A stretch of DNA of 64,000 nucleotides from Montifringilla adamsi. Its lineage: Eukaryota > Chordata > Aves > Passeriformes > Passeridae. Each line of letters begins with the position of its first letter. Position 1 is the first letter of the stretch. Shown here one piece after another: positions 45,791 to 59,200 of this stretch. The stretch lies in contig JAGGNK010015558.1 of NCBI GenBank assembly GCA_017590115.1, forward strand, positions 124,001-188,000. The letters run 5' to 3'. The notes under the pieces are model-generated. The model made no database searches, was not told where the DNA came from, and saw only the letters and a list, made by a program, of their open reading frames with translations. A program made the translations under genes and the position numbers.

Positions 45791-48700
45791 GAGCTCTCCC
45801 CCCTTCTTCATTCCCCGGTACTGTGTGTTGGTAATTACTACCAGGGGTGGGAGAAGGAAAACAGAAAATCCCCTCGGAGGCACACACACATGCGCACAAA
45901 GGTGATGGCAGAGAACTCCGAGGAAGACAGAGGAAAAATTCTTAATTCCATGGAGGATAATTCTATAAACAGGCCAGTGCAAGACTGATCCTTTTCTGCT
46001 GCAGTCTCCTCTCATATGTCTTCCCCATCATTTTGTAAGGTTGCAATAGCATTCCAAGGAATCATGCTTCCATGTTACTTCCTCAATAATTCATCCTCTT
46101 ACATGTATGGAAAAGAAACAGAAAATAGGAAAACCCCAAAAAAGCTAGAAGCTATGAGGATCTTTCAACCACACGTATCTGTGGGTGTAAGAAAACCTAG
46201 GTAATACTTAAGAAAATTTATGATGAGTCCTTTTTACAGGAGAGATACTTATTTTTCAAGTTTGCTTCTTCCTCAAAATGTGTGTCTTGGACTCTGGAAT
46301 TACACATATTGGTAAAGAATTACCATATTTATGAAACCTGGGTCATATTTTGTTGAATATTCTTCCTTCCACTGTCTCCAGAATGGGAACTTTCAAAAAG
46401 CCTGTGTGCAAACTGAAAGTTCGTTTGCTTCCACCACTCTTATGACTTAGGGAATCTTTGTTTGATGCATCCTAGATTCTGTAAATGAATGTGTGTTTGT
46501 TCAGAGGCAATTCTAACAAGGTCTAACAGAAGAAAATCTTCCAGGAAATAGAGGAGGAGATAAGGATTTTCCATTGGAAAGACAGTCTACTTCAAGATAA
46601 ATGCTGACAAGGCACCCACTGCAGGAAGGTGTTGAGCTGGAGACAAAAATCTGCTGGCAGGCAAGGAGAGATGTTTGAATGGCCCAAATCTTGTCTACTT
46701 ACTAGGCAGGACCATGGGACAGTGTTAATACATTTATGTGCTGATTGATTGATTGATGAGAAAAAGAAAGCATTGATATCCAAAACCAGAAACATATAAA
46801 CAAACAAACAAATAAACAAACAAAATAATTTTAGGAATGCTACTGACGATAAAATATTACCTTCTCCACTACATTAGCCTGTAGTTGTAATGAGGAGGTA
46901 GTGGAAGCAGTGGCAGTGTGAAGATATACAAACACCTTGATGGATAAGATATCTGGAAACTGCCTTAGAGAGGAGAGATCAGCACGGGTAGGAGCTGGAG
47001 TGCTGTAAACCTAGACAACAACCTATGGAGGTATTAGAGCCAGCTGCCTCAGCTGATGCTCCAGCCAAAGGAGGAGGCCTAGGTTCCAAGCTATTCAAAG
47101 TGTGTGCTGCAGGATGGTAGTCATACTACCCAGACTATCAGTTTTTAAATTTTACTCTTTATGGCATTTGCTTTTTCTCTCTAGCAACACTCCATATTTT
47201 TAGAGCTCTATGTTTAAAATATTTTCTTGTGAGGAAACATATTTGGGTTTAGAATGCTCTACTGAATACTGGCATGCCTTGTCTTCCCAGATCCTGATCC
47301 AAGTTCTAGCCACAGTAATTTACTGAAATGACCTTGAGATCAGCCCTTTATAATGCTTGGTGTTTGCCAGAACACAAACATGCAATATTTTTTTTCTTCA
47401 TTTAGAAGCTTAAGCCATAATAGTTAAATAATATAACTAAACTGCAATTACCTGTGCTTAGGCAGTATAAATGCCAGAACAGTAACCTTTGCTTTTAACC
47501 TGGCATTAAATTGCCACAAAAACCCAAGTTGTTTGGTTTCCTTTCAGCTTGTATTTTATCATGGAAATTTCTTGCCAGCAGATCTTTCAGTGAGAGTCTT
47601 GATAGCTTTTGCAAAATAGGCTTTTAAGTTGAAATTTTGTAAGGTTTATTTTCTTGCTTATTTGCTTTTGTCTAATCTTAACAAAGATTTGTTAAAATGC
47701 TAAGATGCTTAACAACAGCATCTTAACAACAACTGGAATTACATAATGAAAAATTTGGCTTATTCACTTCTTACTGTTGACTAGGCCTGTGATTTTTGTG
47801 GAGAATAATAATACCTTTACTTGTTTTGGCTGTTGAAGTGCTCTGCCACAGCATCCTAAAGAGTTCATAGGCTGTGCAGGATCTTAGGAAAGCTATACAT
47901 TGCAAAGAGCTTCTTCTTCTTTGGTGAAGTGCCTAAATCATCACTCACCCTTTGCAAAGTTTATTGGTAGGAACGTACTTGCAGAGTTTTTACTCTTCAT
48001 AGAAGCAAGTAGGTGCAATGTGGATTTTACAGCAACCGTAGGATGAAAGGAACCTGTAATAGAATAGAAGACCAGCCTGTAGTACAAGGGATAGAGTAAC
48101 TGTGTAAATATTTGGCAATTCTGAAGACATCTAAGGCTAAGACTGTTTCACTGCTACTTCAGAAATGCTGCAAGCCCCAAATAGTTTAAAAGTTTGCCAC
48201 TTGAAATAATGTGTGTCCAGCTTGTAAAGTTAAAGATTTGGGTTCAGCCCCAAAGACTTTAAAATTTTTATACTTAGTGAGAAGCAGCACTTGGATCCAA
48301 CAAGGAGATGGTGGTAATGTGGTATAACAACAACACCCTTATTAGCAGCTGCAGCACACCAGCTCACAGACCAACATCCCAGACAGATGCAGTCTTTGTT
48401 GCCAAATAGAAAGACTGACAGCACATAATACAGTAACAGAGCCCCTGAGGTTCTTGGGATCAGGAAGGTATTTTGGGTTGGTGGTTTCCATGGACTTGAC
48501 ATACTGAAACAGTTTTGGCTCTAACAGCCTCTGACCAAATCCTTGGTATAAAAATAACTAACCTGACCATTTGTAGTTCTCCATCCCATTCATGCCAGGA
48601 CTTCCAGTGTCTCAGCTGTCAGTCTCTTGACTTAGCAAAAGAGTCCTTGTTCCCCAGAGCAAGGAGGCCCTATTAGTATTTTCTATTGAGATATTTCACG

Positions 48701-51700
48701 GAAAAATTCCACATATTGCAGGACCACTGTTGTTCACACAGAGTTGTTAACCAACCCAGAGAGAGCATTGCTATAACTATTTGCTCTACTCAGAGAGATT
48801 TGCCATCTAATCACATACAAATAGCTACAGAGTACAGTCCCCTCCACCACATTTCTCTTTGCCATAGCTCAATAAATGCTCCATTATTCAAAGCAATAGC
48901 TAGACCATTTAGAATTAAAATTCAGCTGTTGCTCAGCAGGAACAAAGGGGAGATCTTATGTGAAAGTACTGTGTAGACCAAATATTGTCCTTATTCTTTC
49001 TACATGCTACTGTCTTCAGAATATTTCTATTGGTGTCTGCAATTGCTTTAAACATTAATTATCATTGAAGGACAAAAAATACTGGGAATAGGTACCACAC
49101 ATCCTGTGCCAAGTACTATATATATGTTATTACAGAGAGATAGAGCAGTGTTTGTATCTGGAATCTAGCTGCCAAGCATTAAATCATTTCTAAATCAAAG
49201 TGAATCCCTTCAATTCAACTTCCACTTGTTTTATAATAATAAGGGATTTTTTTTTTTAAAGTAAAAGCTATATGTTATCCTTATGAAGCAAAAATTTTCC
49301 TAGGTAAGATAATTGTATTTCTGTGTATCTTCATATAATGTAACAGGATTTTGAAAAAAATGAGCCCAAGGAAATCTGCAAACAGTTAAAAGAAGAACCA
49401 GACTTTATGTCTTATGAGATCCAAAAGAAAAAATATTCTAGTTGTAGCAGGTGCCACAAGCCACAGAGAAGAAACTACAGAGATGAATTATATCCAAATA
49501 TATCAAGGAAAAGAAATGCTAGCCAGTAAAATTTCATTAAGTAAAAACAATAGAAAAGTAAGATAAGACACACATCAATGGGCTCAGACATTACTCAGCT
49601 GTTAAGAGATGCTTTGCTGACACAATGTTGTTCTGGCATGTTCATTCTGACACACTGTCCACAAGATAAATATCTAAGATGCAGAGTAATAAGTAAAAAA
49701 TCGTATTCTTCATAGATGGAAAATCTTGGATTAACTCACTTTTGCTATTGTGCTTTCTATAACCATATCACAAGGGAATCTTAGTACAGAATATTTTGTT
49801 CAATATCCCTTACATATAGGTTAGTAAATCCATTATATTATTTAAATTATTATGTTTACCAAATGTTTCACTTATTTTTCCACTTGAAATAATACATTTT
49901 AAAAAATAACTAAATACATATTTCATAAAACTAAAATCTCTTTCCCTTGCACATTCCAAAGAACATTACTGGTCATTTCCCAGTACTAAGCCATAGATCT
50001 TGGCCAAAGCCTACCTTTTATCCCAAATGCAATACTATATCTTGCTTGTGCAGATTCTCCAGACAACCCTGTATGTTCAGCTGCACAGTTCGTATCCACT
50101 GACAGCTTCATTTCAGCTGCAAACGTTACTGTCTCTACTGGCCATGCACAAATGGACATAGATGTGATCAGGGACACAGCTTTAAAGGATTTAAAGTTTA
50201 GAATAGTTTGTCGCCTTGAGGGTTTCGGCTTGTTTGGGGGTTCATTCTGACCTGCTCAGTGACTCACAGGGAGAAAGAACCTTTTCCTTTTTAAAGCTTG
50301 GGCAGATGACAAGCACTTTCAGATTAAAACCAGGACTATAGGAGACATTTTTTCCCCTTTTTTTTTTTTGTTTGGTTAATTTTTTCTGGTTGTTGTGGTC
50401 TTGGGTTGGCTTTGGTTTTGTTTTCTTGTTTGATTGTTTTTGTTTGAGATTTGTTTGAGTGGGTGTCATACTGTAATGTTTGTCTGAATTCTGCCTTTTT
50501 TTTCCTGTTCTTTTGTTTTGATAGCATACTTTTCTCTCCTCTCACAACACATCCTCAAAACACACTGTGCAAATTTCCCTGGACACAAGTGAGAGCAGAA
50601 TGGGATGCAAGGGGCCTCCAAGCATTAGTGACTTGAGAAAGGAGTGGCAGCAAGGGCTGAGTGACAGCAAGTGCTGTTGAAATTCACAGTCTAATGTAGC
50701 TATCTGAGTTAGGCAAATAAATGCATGCAAATATCCTGGTGAAACTTTGAAATCAGGAGAATGTCTGCATGAGAGCTTCCATACCCACAGAAATGAGAAT
50801 TTAGAAACACAGGAGGAAATCACTGACATCAAACTCTCTCTGATTATAATGTCCCTCTAGAAAACACCAAGAGACCTCGGAAATAGAGACTATATAGCAG
50901 AGTGGTCAATATGTGTGTCACAAATCGTATAGTCTAAGCAGCGAGTGCAGCTCTTCTGCCTGATAGTTTGTGGCTGGCTGTGGCCAGTTTCCCCATGAAA
51001 TACAAGACAATAAACACTGGAGATCCTAAAGACACCAGATTTATCTTGAGACATATCTTCAAATGCTGCCCAGACATGTCTCCTAGTGGAGCAGTGGGAC
51101 TTCAGCTGGCCTTTGTCATATCTCAGAGGCTCTCTGTTTCCCTCTTTTCAGAACTGTGTGATACATGTCTTTCAATTTCTCAGTCCCTGAAGATTCTGGC
51201 ATACAGTTTGTGTTATATGAGGTGATGCTCATGCCTGGCCTCAGGCTCAGAGCTTGGGGGACTTTGATATAAACACGGCAGTCTGAAGTCCTGCAGAAAA
51301 GCAAGGGATGGATAATATCCCTGACAAATTACCCTGATGGTTCCCTCTGAATGTGAAGTTGGCATATAATCAAAATCTAACAGCAAGTAGAAAAAAGGCA
51401 AAGGATTTTCTCTGTGCTACTTTAAGAGTGTCAGTCCAGATTTTCCTCCAGCCTATACTTGTAACGAGTCTTAGAGCCAAGTGGAAAAGGCAACCCTCCT
51501 AACTAGAATAAATATGCTGCAGCATGTGCTAGAGGGAAAAATACCTTATATTCCCTATGCAAACTCCTAGCTGAAACCATAACACGACATGCTTTTCTTT
51601 TGTTGAGTTTCATCAAATCTTTTCAATTAATTGTACATATGAGATACTTTCAGTTGAAACACAATACATGACTCAAGAATAAAAGCATAATTAAAAATAA

Positions 51701-51743
51701 ATACTTCTGTACTTAAATTTTAACTATGATACATATCTGTCTT
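45790..51743. other. Non-coding stretch right of the CpG-rich block
   Basis: About 6 kb of AT-rich sequence without a supported exon. It includes a small (AAAC)n tract at about 46797-46825 and a GATT repeat at about 46741-46757. T-rich, low-complexity DNA lies at 50350-50520. No transposable element was recognised. Confidence 0.5.
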
Positions 51744-51744
51744 T

Positions 51745-52807
51745 GTGTGTGTCATTTCTTTGGGCTTGTGTGGCAAGTTTTTGGTAGTGTGGGGGTTATG
51801 GTTACAGGGGCAGCCTCTGTGAGAAGCTATCAGAAGCTTCTCCTGCATAATCGCCTCAACCAAGCCCATGCCGGCTGGCTCCAAGATGGACCTGCCACTG
51901 CCAAGGCTGAGACCATCAGTGATGGTGGTAGAACCTACAGGACAATGTATTTTTAAAAATGGGGGAAGTTACTGTGCAGGTTCAAATTTCAGCCAGAGAA
52001 GAAAGGAGTGAAATTATGTAAAGAAAAACCATGGTCAGTGAAGAAGAAGAGGAAAGAGGTGCTCCATGCACCAGAGCTGAGATTCTGTCGCCGGTAGCGT
52101 GGTGCAGATCAAGGTGAGGCAGTCATGCCCCTGAAACCCCTGGAGGAGCACAGTGGAACTAAGATCCACCTGCAGCCTGTGCAGGACACCGCACCAAAGG
52201 AGGTGGATGCCCTCAAAGGAGGCTGTGACCCTATGGGAAACCTGTGCTGCGGGACAAAAGGACCTGTGCCCACTGGAGAGAGACCAGACTGCATAGCAAG
52301 TTTGTTGGCAGAACTTATGACCCCATGGGGTACCCTCTCTAGCGCGTTCAGATCCTGTAGGACTGGACTCCATAGAAGGGAATACTGGAGCAGTGGAAGA
52401 GTGTGAGGGTCCTCCTACAAAGGGAGGAGAGGCAGAGACAATGTGTGTTGAACTGACCACAGCCCCCAGCCTTCATTCCTCTTCACTGCTGGTAAGGAAG
52501 AAGGAAATAATTTGGGACTAAAGTTGAGACCAGGAAGTACGGCTGGGTGCAGGAAGGCATTTTAACATTTGATTTTATTTCTCATTATCCTATTCTGGTT
52601 TAATTGGTAATAAATTAATTTCCCCTAGTCAAGTCTGTTTTGCCCATGACAATAACTGGTGAGTGTCCTTATCTCAATTCATGAGCCTTTTGTGATACTC
52701 TGTCTCTGCCACCTCAGTATAACCTGTTATATTCTGTCCAGCTGAGGAGGGAAGTGACAGGGAGGTTTTGGTCGGGACTGGTGTCCAGCCAGGATCAACT
52801 CCCCACA
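51745..52807 (+). mobile_element. Long solo LTR of an avian endogenous retrovirus, sense
   Basis: The block matches, from memory, a long LTR common in neoavian genomes. It has a left part with TTGTGTGGCAAGTTTTTGGT and CGGCTGGCTCCAAGATGGAC. A middle region holds degenerate repeats around CTGTGACCCTATGGG and GGAGCAG-type strings. An AATAAATTAATTTCCCC signal is at about 52609, and the right end is GTGTCCAGCCAGGATC...CCCCACA. No retroviral genes adjoin it, so it is a solo LTR of about 1.06 kb. The left boundary is approximate and no target duplication was confirmed. Its GC-rich composition stands out from the flanks. Confidence 0.65.
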
Positions 52808-55794
52808 GTTCTATTTAATTTATCTTGAGGTGAGAGAACGCTTTTTTCTGTTTCCAAAAAGAAATGTTCAAGTGCCTGGATAACAAAGTTTTAAGTCTTC
52901 AAAATCAGTGTGGATTAACCTAGAGGAGCAGTAAAGCAAAATTTGTCTTGGTAGACAATAAGAAGTGATTCATACAATTGTCTTACCTTTATTAAAATCT
53001 TTCTGTCTTCAACTTTAGTTTCCAACAAATGGTTTTGTAGAAGCGTGACAAAGGAACACTGATATATAGCTAACTGCATTAATATTTTAAAAAATAGTTA
53101 ATATTATAAATTTTGCTCTTTTATCTCAATCCTATTGGATTTACTTCAGCAGATGTCAGCATCTTAAATGCAGTTGGAGCCCGTAGTCTGAAATACTTGT
53201 TGAACCTGAAGTAGTTTATGATCAGCTGCGGTGATGATGTGCTGGATATTATAACTTCGAAAACAGAGTATTACAGGCACGCTCAGTCTACAGATGTTGT
53301 TGTGCTAGTTTTTGGTGTCCTGGAAAAAAGTATTCAAAGATATTGAAAACAGCTGTTTTTCCTGTTCGTGCACCGGATGCTTATCTTCTTGCTCTATATA
53401 TCAAAATATCAATGTCAAAATTTACTATTACTGCATGAACTGGAGAGACTTTGATCTATAGATAAAATGGTTCAGTCAAAATTATGTAACAGCTGCCCTT
53501 AGTATATTTTAAACCAATTTTTTTTAAAATTATTATTCTGTTACAATATGATAAACATAAATTAAAGTGAAATAAAGTAAGTGATAGGACACGCACAAAA
53601 TAATTTTGAATCAAGAAATTGTTTTGAAATTAAACAGAAAATGCATTTACAGAAACAATTTTAGTTTAAGTAGTTTTACATTTTGGATTCTCAAGAAATT
53701 AAAAATCTGCATTTTTTTCCTAATTCCATGGAAACAAAATTCAAAGTTTTACTACAATCTGTAAGTTGAAAGATAATTCAGAGTGCTGACAGGCATAAAA
53801 TATTTCTTGGACCCTGGGAAAACTTGAAGACAAGTATTAAAAGTAAGACAGAGCAAATGTAAGGAACTTTCAAAATGCATCTGTGAAATGAAAAGGGATC
53901 CTATGAGTAACGGTAGCATAACTGAACAAAGAGGAGGGGAAAGAGCACAGAGAATAGGGAGGGAGTAGGTGACATCTAAAGGTCTATATGTTGTTGCAGA
54001 AGATGTGTACAGCATTTATTTGAGAATTAAAGGAAGAATTCATACACCTGTATGTCTTTGGCAGATCATGAGTGGTGGCTTACAGCAATTAGTGAACTTT
54101 TTGATTCTATTCTGGGAATAATCACAAAAGTAGTGTTGCTCACAAACGTGCTTGTTTGACAAAATGTATAAACACATTTGTTAAGGACTCATCTCCCAGA
54201 TGTCCTCAATTTTGCATGCAGTCAGCAAAAGCAATTGACTACCTCCCTTGGGTCAGAAAAAGGCCCATTAGAAGTGTTGCTCTCCTACCCATCTGCTGAA
54301 ACTGTTATCTGAGGCAGCTAATTATATGTTTCACTCTTTCAGTTCCAGAATCAAATATACCTCTCAGTCTCTGTATCATTGATTGCATTAACTGGAAACA
54401 TTTGCAGAAATCATGGACAGTGAACTTTACTTCACCCTGAAGACAGGGATAATGGTCCTTCCAATTGTATTTTTTTTTTAACTTTGTAAAACTGTTTAGA
54501 ACAGGGAGAGTGAATAGGGATAACTCAAAAAAAAAGCAAGCTATTTTTGCATATACTGCATTGCCCGTCATGGACAGAAAATCTGACTTGGCCTAAATTC
54601 AGGAAAATCTAGGGCTTCTCAGGACTTTGTCCTAACCACTCCCATGTCCTGCTTAATCATAAAGTCAGATATCGGGCATACTTCTTGCATGATATACAGT
54701 TAAGAATGTTGGTCACGAGATGATTAATGAAGTTCCTTCTACTGGAACATCAATATAGGCCTATTTAATATTTTCTCTTCTTGTTTATCAGACCACAGCA
54801 ACAGGGAGCTCACTGGATTGCATGAGGAAAGTGCTCCTGAAATGTGCAAGTGATTTCCCAGGAGAGGGACACTGCTGGTGAACAGCAGTGTGTGCTAGGA
54901 AAGCATTGCTGAAGACCTGGAGTGGCCACAAGTGAGCACAGAAGAGTAATGAGGAAGCTGTGTCACTGACAATGGTCTATTCGATGCAACTTAAACAACT
55001 AACAGGCACTTTTAGTGTTACTGTACATATTAACCTCCATGACCAAAATAGGCTTTATCAGGAAGATACTGGTTGACTGGCATACCTTACTCCACACTAG
55101 AAATAATTTGCCTTAGTTACCAAAATATTGTTTGAATATTTTACAAAATGCAGTGTTGAAAAAACAACAAATCCTAAACATAGTTTAATCCAGCAGAAAT
55201 TAGTGTTAACATTGTTAGTTTTTCTCATTGGAAGCCGTCCTACGGAGTCCAGATAGTATATTCAGAGAATAATATTATTTGTGAGAAATACATTTGACAG
55301 CTTTTTTCATATCATTTACCACTAGCCTTAGCCAAAAGAATATAAGTCATGGGATGTAGCACAAAATTTCTGATATTTTGTTCTTTGGGCCTCTTTTCAG
55401 TATAAGCAATTTCAACTTCATTGAACATGGTCATTTGGAGATCATATGAAATCAGAAAATTTCCAAAGTCGTTGTTATTAGAATTGATTTTAGAGCAGTA
55501 TGTTCAGCTCCATGTTCTCTCTTTCTCTGCAAGAGGTTCTTAGATTAGATTCATAAAGTTGTTTACTTTCTTTTAATTGTCCCTTCCTTATTTTGACTGA
55601 TAGTTTTGTTTTATATCTGATGGAGATATATGCAGATTAACAGAACCGAATACATAGAAGTTGTATTATGAAAACCTTATACACTTTCATACAAAATTTG
55701 CTACTTGAAGTTAAATTAAAAGTTTAAATTAAAATTAAAATTAATTCTCTTGAATTGAAATTCAAGAGAAAACTTTAAACAATCCTTGGAAATG
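52808..55794. other. Non-coding stretch between the LTR and the CR1
   Basis: AT-rich sequence with no supported gene and no recognised repeat, apart from a short inverted repeat at 55745-55770. Confidence 0.5.
55745..55770. repeat. Perfect 11-base inverted repeat
   Basis: TTCTCTTGAAT (55745-55755) and its exact reverse complement ATTCAAGAGAA (55760-55770) flank a TGAA loop. GTTTAAA and TTTAAAC lie further out on the two sides. It sits about 25 bases left of a CR1 end. Confidence 0.8.
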
Positions 55795-55795
55795 T

Positions 55796-56210
55796 CATGG
55801 AATCATAGAGTGGTTTTGCAGAAGGCACCTCAAGAATCATATAGTTCCAGCCTCCCTGCTGTGTGCAGAGACACCTTTCATTAGACAAGTTTCTTCAGAG
55901 CCCCATCCAACATGACCTTGAGCACTTCCTCAGATGGGACAGCTTGTCTGAGCAACTTGTTCAGCACCTCACCACCCTCATGATAAAGAAATTTTCCTAA
56001 TATCTAATCTAAACCTACTTCCTTTGAGTTTGAATCCATTGCCTCTTGTCCTGTCACTTATAAAAAGTCTCTGTGTTTCTTGTAGAGTCGCTTCAAGCGG
56101 TGGATGGATGGCTGCAGTTAGGTCACTCCAAGGCCTAAACAATCCCAATTCTTCTAGCCTTTCCACATAGCAGAGATGCTGTACCTTAGTACTACTGCAT
56201 TGTGTCAGCA
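55796..56210 (-). mobile_element. CR1 LINE 3' fragment, minus strand
   Basis: The left end, GGAATCATAGAGTGGTTTTG, is the reverse of a CR1 tail. Further landmarks are CCATCCAACATGACCTTGAG, CACCACCCTCATGATAAAGA, CCTCTTGTCCTGTCACTTAT and TTCTAGCCTTTCCACATAGC. This is a typical 5'-truncated copy of about 415 bases. Confidence 0.85.
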
Positions 56211-59200
56211 TTAACCATTCAGATCTTTATGGTGTTGGAAACTTGCTTATTTTGAGCTGGGTGACGAAAATTTTCCTTATAATGGCACCACTTCACTTCA
56301 GGAAGACTCCAGGCCAGGAATATAGGAGAAATACATTTAATGTTAAAGGCTTGTGTAGTCTCCCTCTGGATTTTCAGACACCACTTCTGATGTTCCTCAA
56401 TCTGAAATTCTTAGTTGCATGTAAGACATGCTCACAGTAAGACAGTAGACATTTGTTGAATAATGTGGGAAAATCGTTAAACATCTAAGTAGCTTTAAAG
56501 TTAAGAGAAGAAAATTGCAACTCATGTCCTGTGCAGTACATCAGAGACATAGTTAATCGTACAAACGTATTTTCTTTGCTTATCTGCTGGTAGATGTGTG
56601 TGTTATCAGCTGTGAAATTGGTTACAGTGCTGGAAACAATCCCTTTCAGCACAGGCTTTGTATTCTTGTTTTTTCCATGGGAATTTTGAAACTGCTGGCA
56701 GGGTATTTATTATACTTTGCTGACACACCAGTAAAAATACATATAAAAGCTCTTTCAGAGTTTTAGGTCAAATTTTTGCTCTTCACTATGCTAATATTAA
56801 TACAGAGGAAAGCTACTGCATTTCTACTTGTGTAACCAAAAGCAGAGCTTTGCCTTAAGGAACATGAGTGCAAACGGCAAGGTATTAAAAACACAGATGC
56901 AGAGAGAGAGGTCCATCTGTGGAAATGGTTTATATTAAGAAGCAGTTGCTGAAACAAATGAGATTTTTGCCCACGCAAGGCCCACTTCTTGATTCTGTAT
57001 TTTTCTTTGTGACTTCTACTTTTAGAGACATCTATAATTAAGACAATTTGTTCTGCCTAGTCATGATTGCTTCAGATCACTTCTACTCTCCTTGGCATTC
57101 TAGGTATTTTTCTGGACTGACCCTGAACCAAACTTCCAAGTGTAGTTGTGCATGTGTTCAACCAGTATTGACAATGGAGCTGTGATTTTTAATATCTTCA
57201 GAGGATTACTTCCAGTTAATTACAAATGTTAATTGTAACAACTGGCTACATAGGGTATTGAAACTTTCTATTTCCTTGTACATAAAAGGATCACTGAATT
57301 CTCTGCTCAAACTTTCAGTGTGTAATACCTGAAGGAATTTCTGAGGAGAAAAGGTTCAGTGAAAAAAAATTCAGGCCTGCCCATGCTGAACAGAGATGAT
57401 ATAAAATATTAACCAAAGTTATTTCTGCTTTCAATTGCCTCCGGAACAACTTTGGCACGAAGCTTCAACATTTCTAGTAATAAGATAATAATAGATGGGT
57501 AATACTTCAATGATAGATTGATATGCTAGCATAAGGTGAATAATATTCTTATTTTTTCATTATCTTTCTTAGATGTAGACCTTGGACATCACAGTCAGAG
57601 CTTCTGTTCCCTTTATCAAAAAATTCGTCAGGATCAAGAATGACTGTGGAAAAAGGTGTCAGTCATGGAGTCAATACTGAATTGTAAGAAGCAATCATAA
57701 TAATGCTAAATTTGGAAATTTTTGAATGTTTTATTTTTCTGAAATTATTTTCATATAAATTAAACCCTACGAGAATAATACAATTACTTTGAAGGTTAAT
57801 TCTGCTATTTTGTGAGTCATAGGACTGTGAGCTGTTTCCTATGGCCCAGCCACATTTATGCTTAGGAGAAGCCACCTCACGGCTTGTGTGTTTGAAGTTT
57901 GTAACTGCTAATGTATTTTGCATTGAAAGATGCAACTGTGACTATGGAGTAGATGTATCTCCTGTTACTCTTTACCACCAGGCATAGTTTGGGTGGTCTC
58001 TAGGGAGTGTGTGTGTGTATGTAAGTGAAATCGGCACAGCCCTGGGCATGTGCCGGGAACATCCACCTTGGCTTGCTGCTAATACTCTCTAAAATAGGAA
58101 AAAATGATGCATTTTTTCCAAAATCCTGCACAGAGTAGGAAATATTATTTTATGCATAGTAATCGACATAAATGTAGGGGATTTTCTTGGTGAATATGAG
58201 GAGGAAGCAAGTCCTGAAAGCAAAGTGTTTTGTTGTCCATGCCTGAATTTGTCTGAGCCTGGAAAAACCATGAAACATTCCTAAATCCTGCTGTGTCCTC
58301 ATGAAGTTCTGGAAGACAGCATAAGCGCAGTGTAAGTGCAGGCTCCTCCTCCTGTGGCCCACTCGACAAGTGAGTTTTTGCTGTTCCAGGTCATGGCAAT
58401 GTCTCAGTGGCAGATAGGACACATGGAGGTAATGCAGCTTGGCAGACTCTTCCGAGGCTTATCCACACTGCAGGAGAACATATCCTAGAGAATATTTAAA
58501 TACTTGGTGTGCACATCAAGTTTTCCCAGAGAAAACTAGTTGAATGGCCTCAAACTGCTCAAAAAAAGCCCAGTGGGTAAGCAGTGGTGGACTGATGGGG
58601 AAGTTGGCTTCATAGCTGCTTGGGATGGCAAGGTAGATATTATCACCTCAAGATTAAAATTTGCTTAAAAATAGCACTGTTTTGAACAAATTATAAATCT
58701 TGTGATAATTTACGGCCTTCTGAGGGGGTGCAGTTAATTGTCTTGCCACTTTGCACTGTTTTTTCTCTTTGACCTCTATATTTTTAAATAATTTGAGCAA
58801 GAAACCAAAAACCTCTCACTCATAACCAAGGAAGAAACAGTAGTCTTCTGAGTTCCAGATATATGCATTGGTGTAAGCTGTGTGTGCATTATTATTTATT
58901 ATCATAAATGGCAATGTCTACTAGCATATGCAGAATTGCTCATAATTTAGTAGATTTGTTAAAGCTGATGTTATTTCATGCAAATGTATTTTGAGCGTGT
59001 CTCTTAGTGTGGCGCCAGAAGTGAAATAAATTTCACTGCTTAACTTCTTTGCTGTGGCTGACTGAATGACTTCAGGCATGGCTGTGAGCAATACTTCATT
59101 CTCTGGTGCAATTTGTATATATAGCTATTTGTGACAAATTAACTTTTTCTAGGGAAGTGAAAAAAAAGGACAAAATAGGTAAAGGAAGGACAGTTATCAG

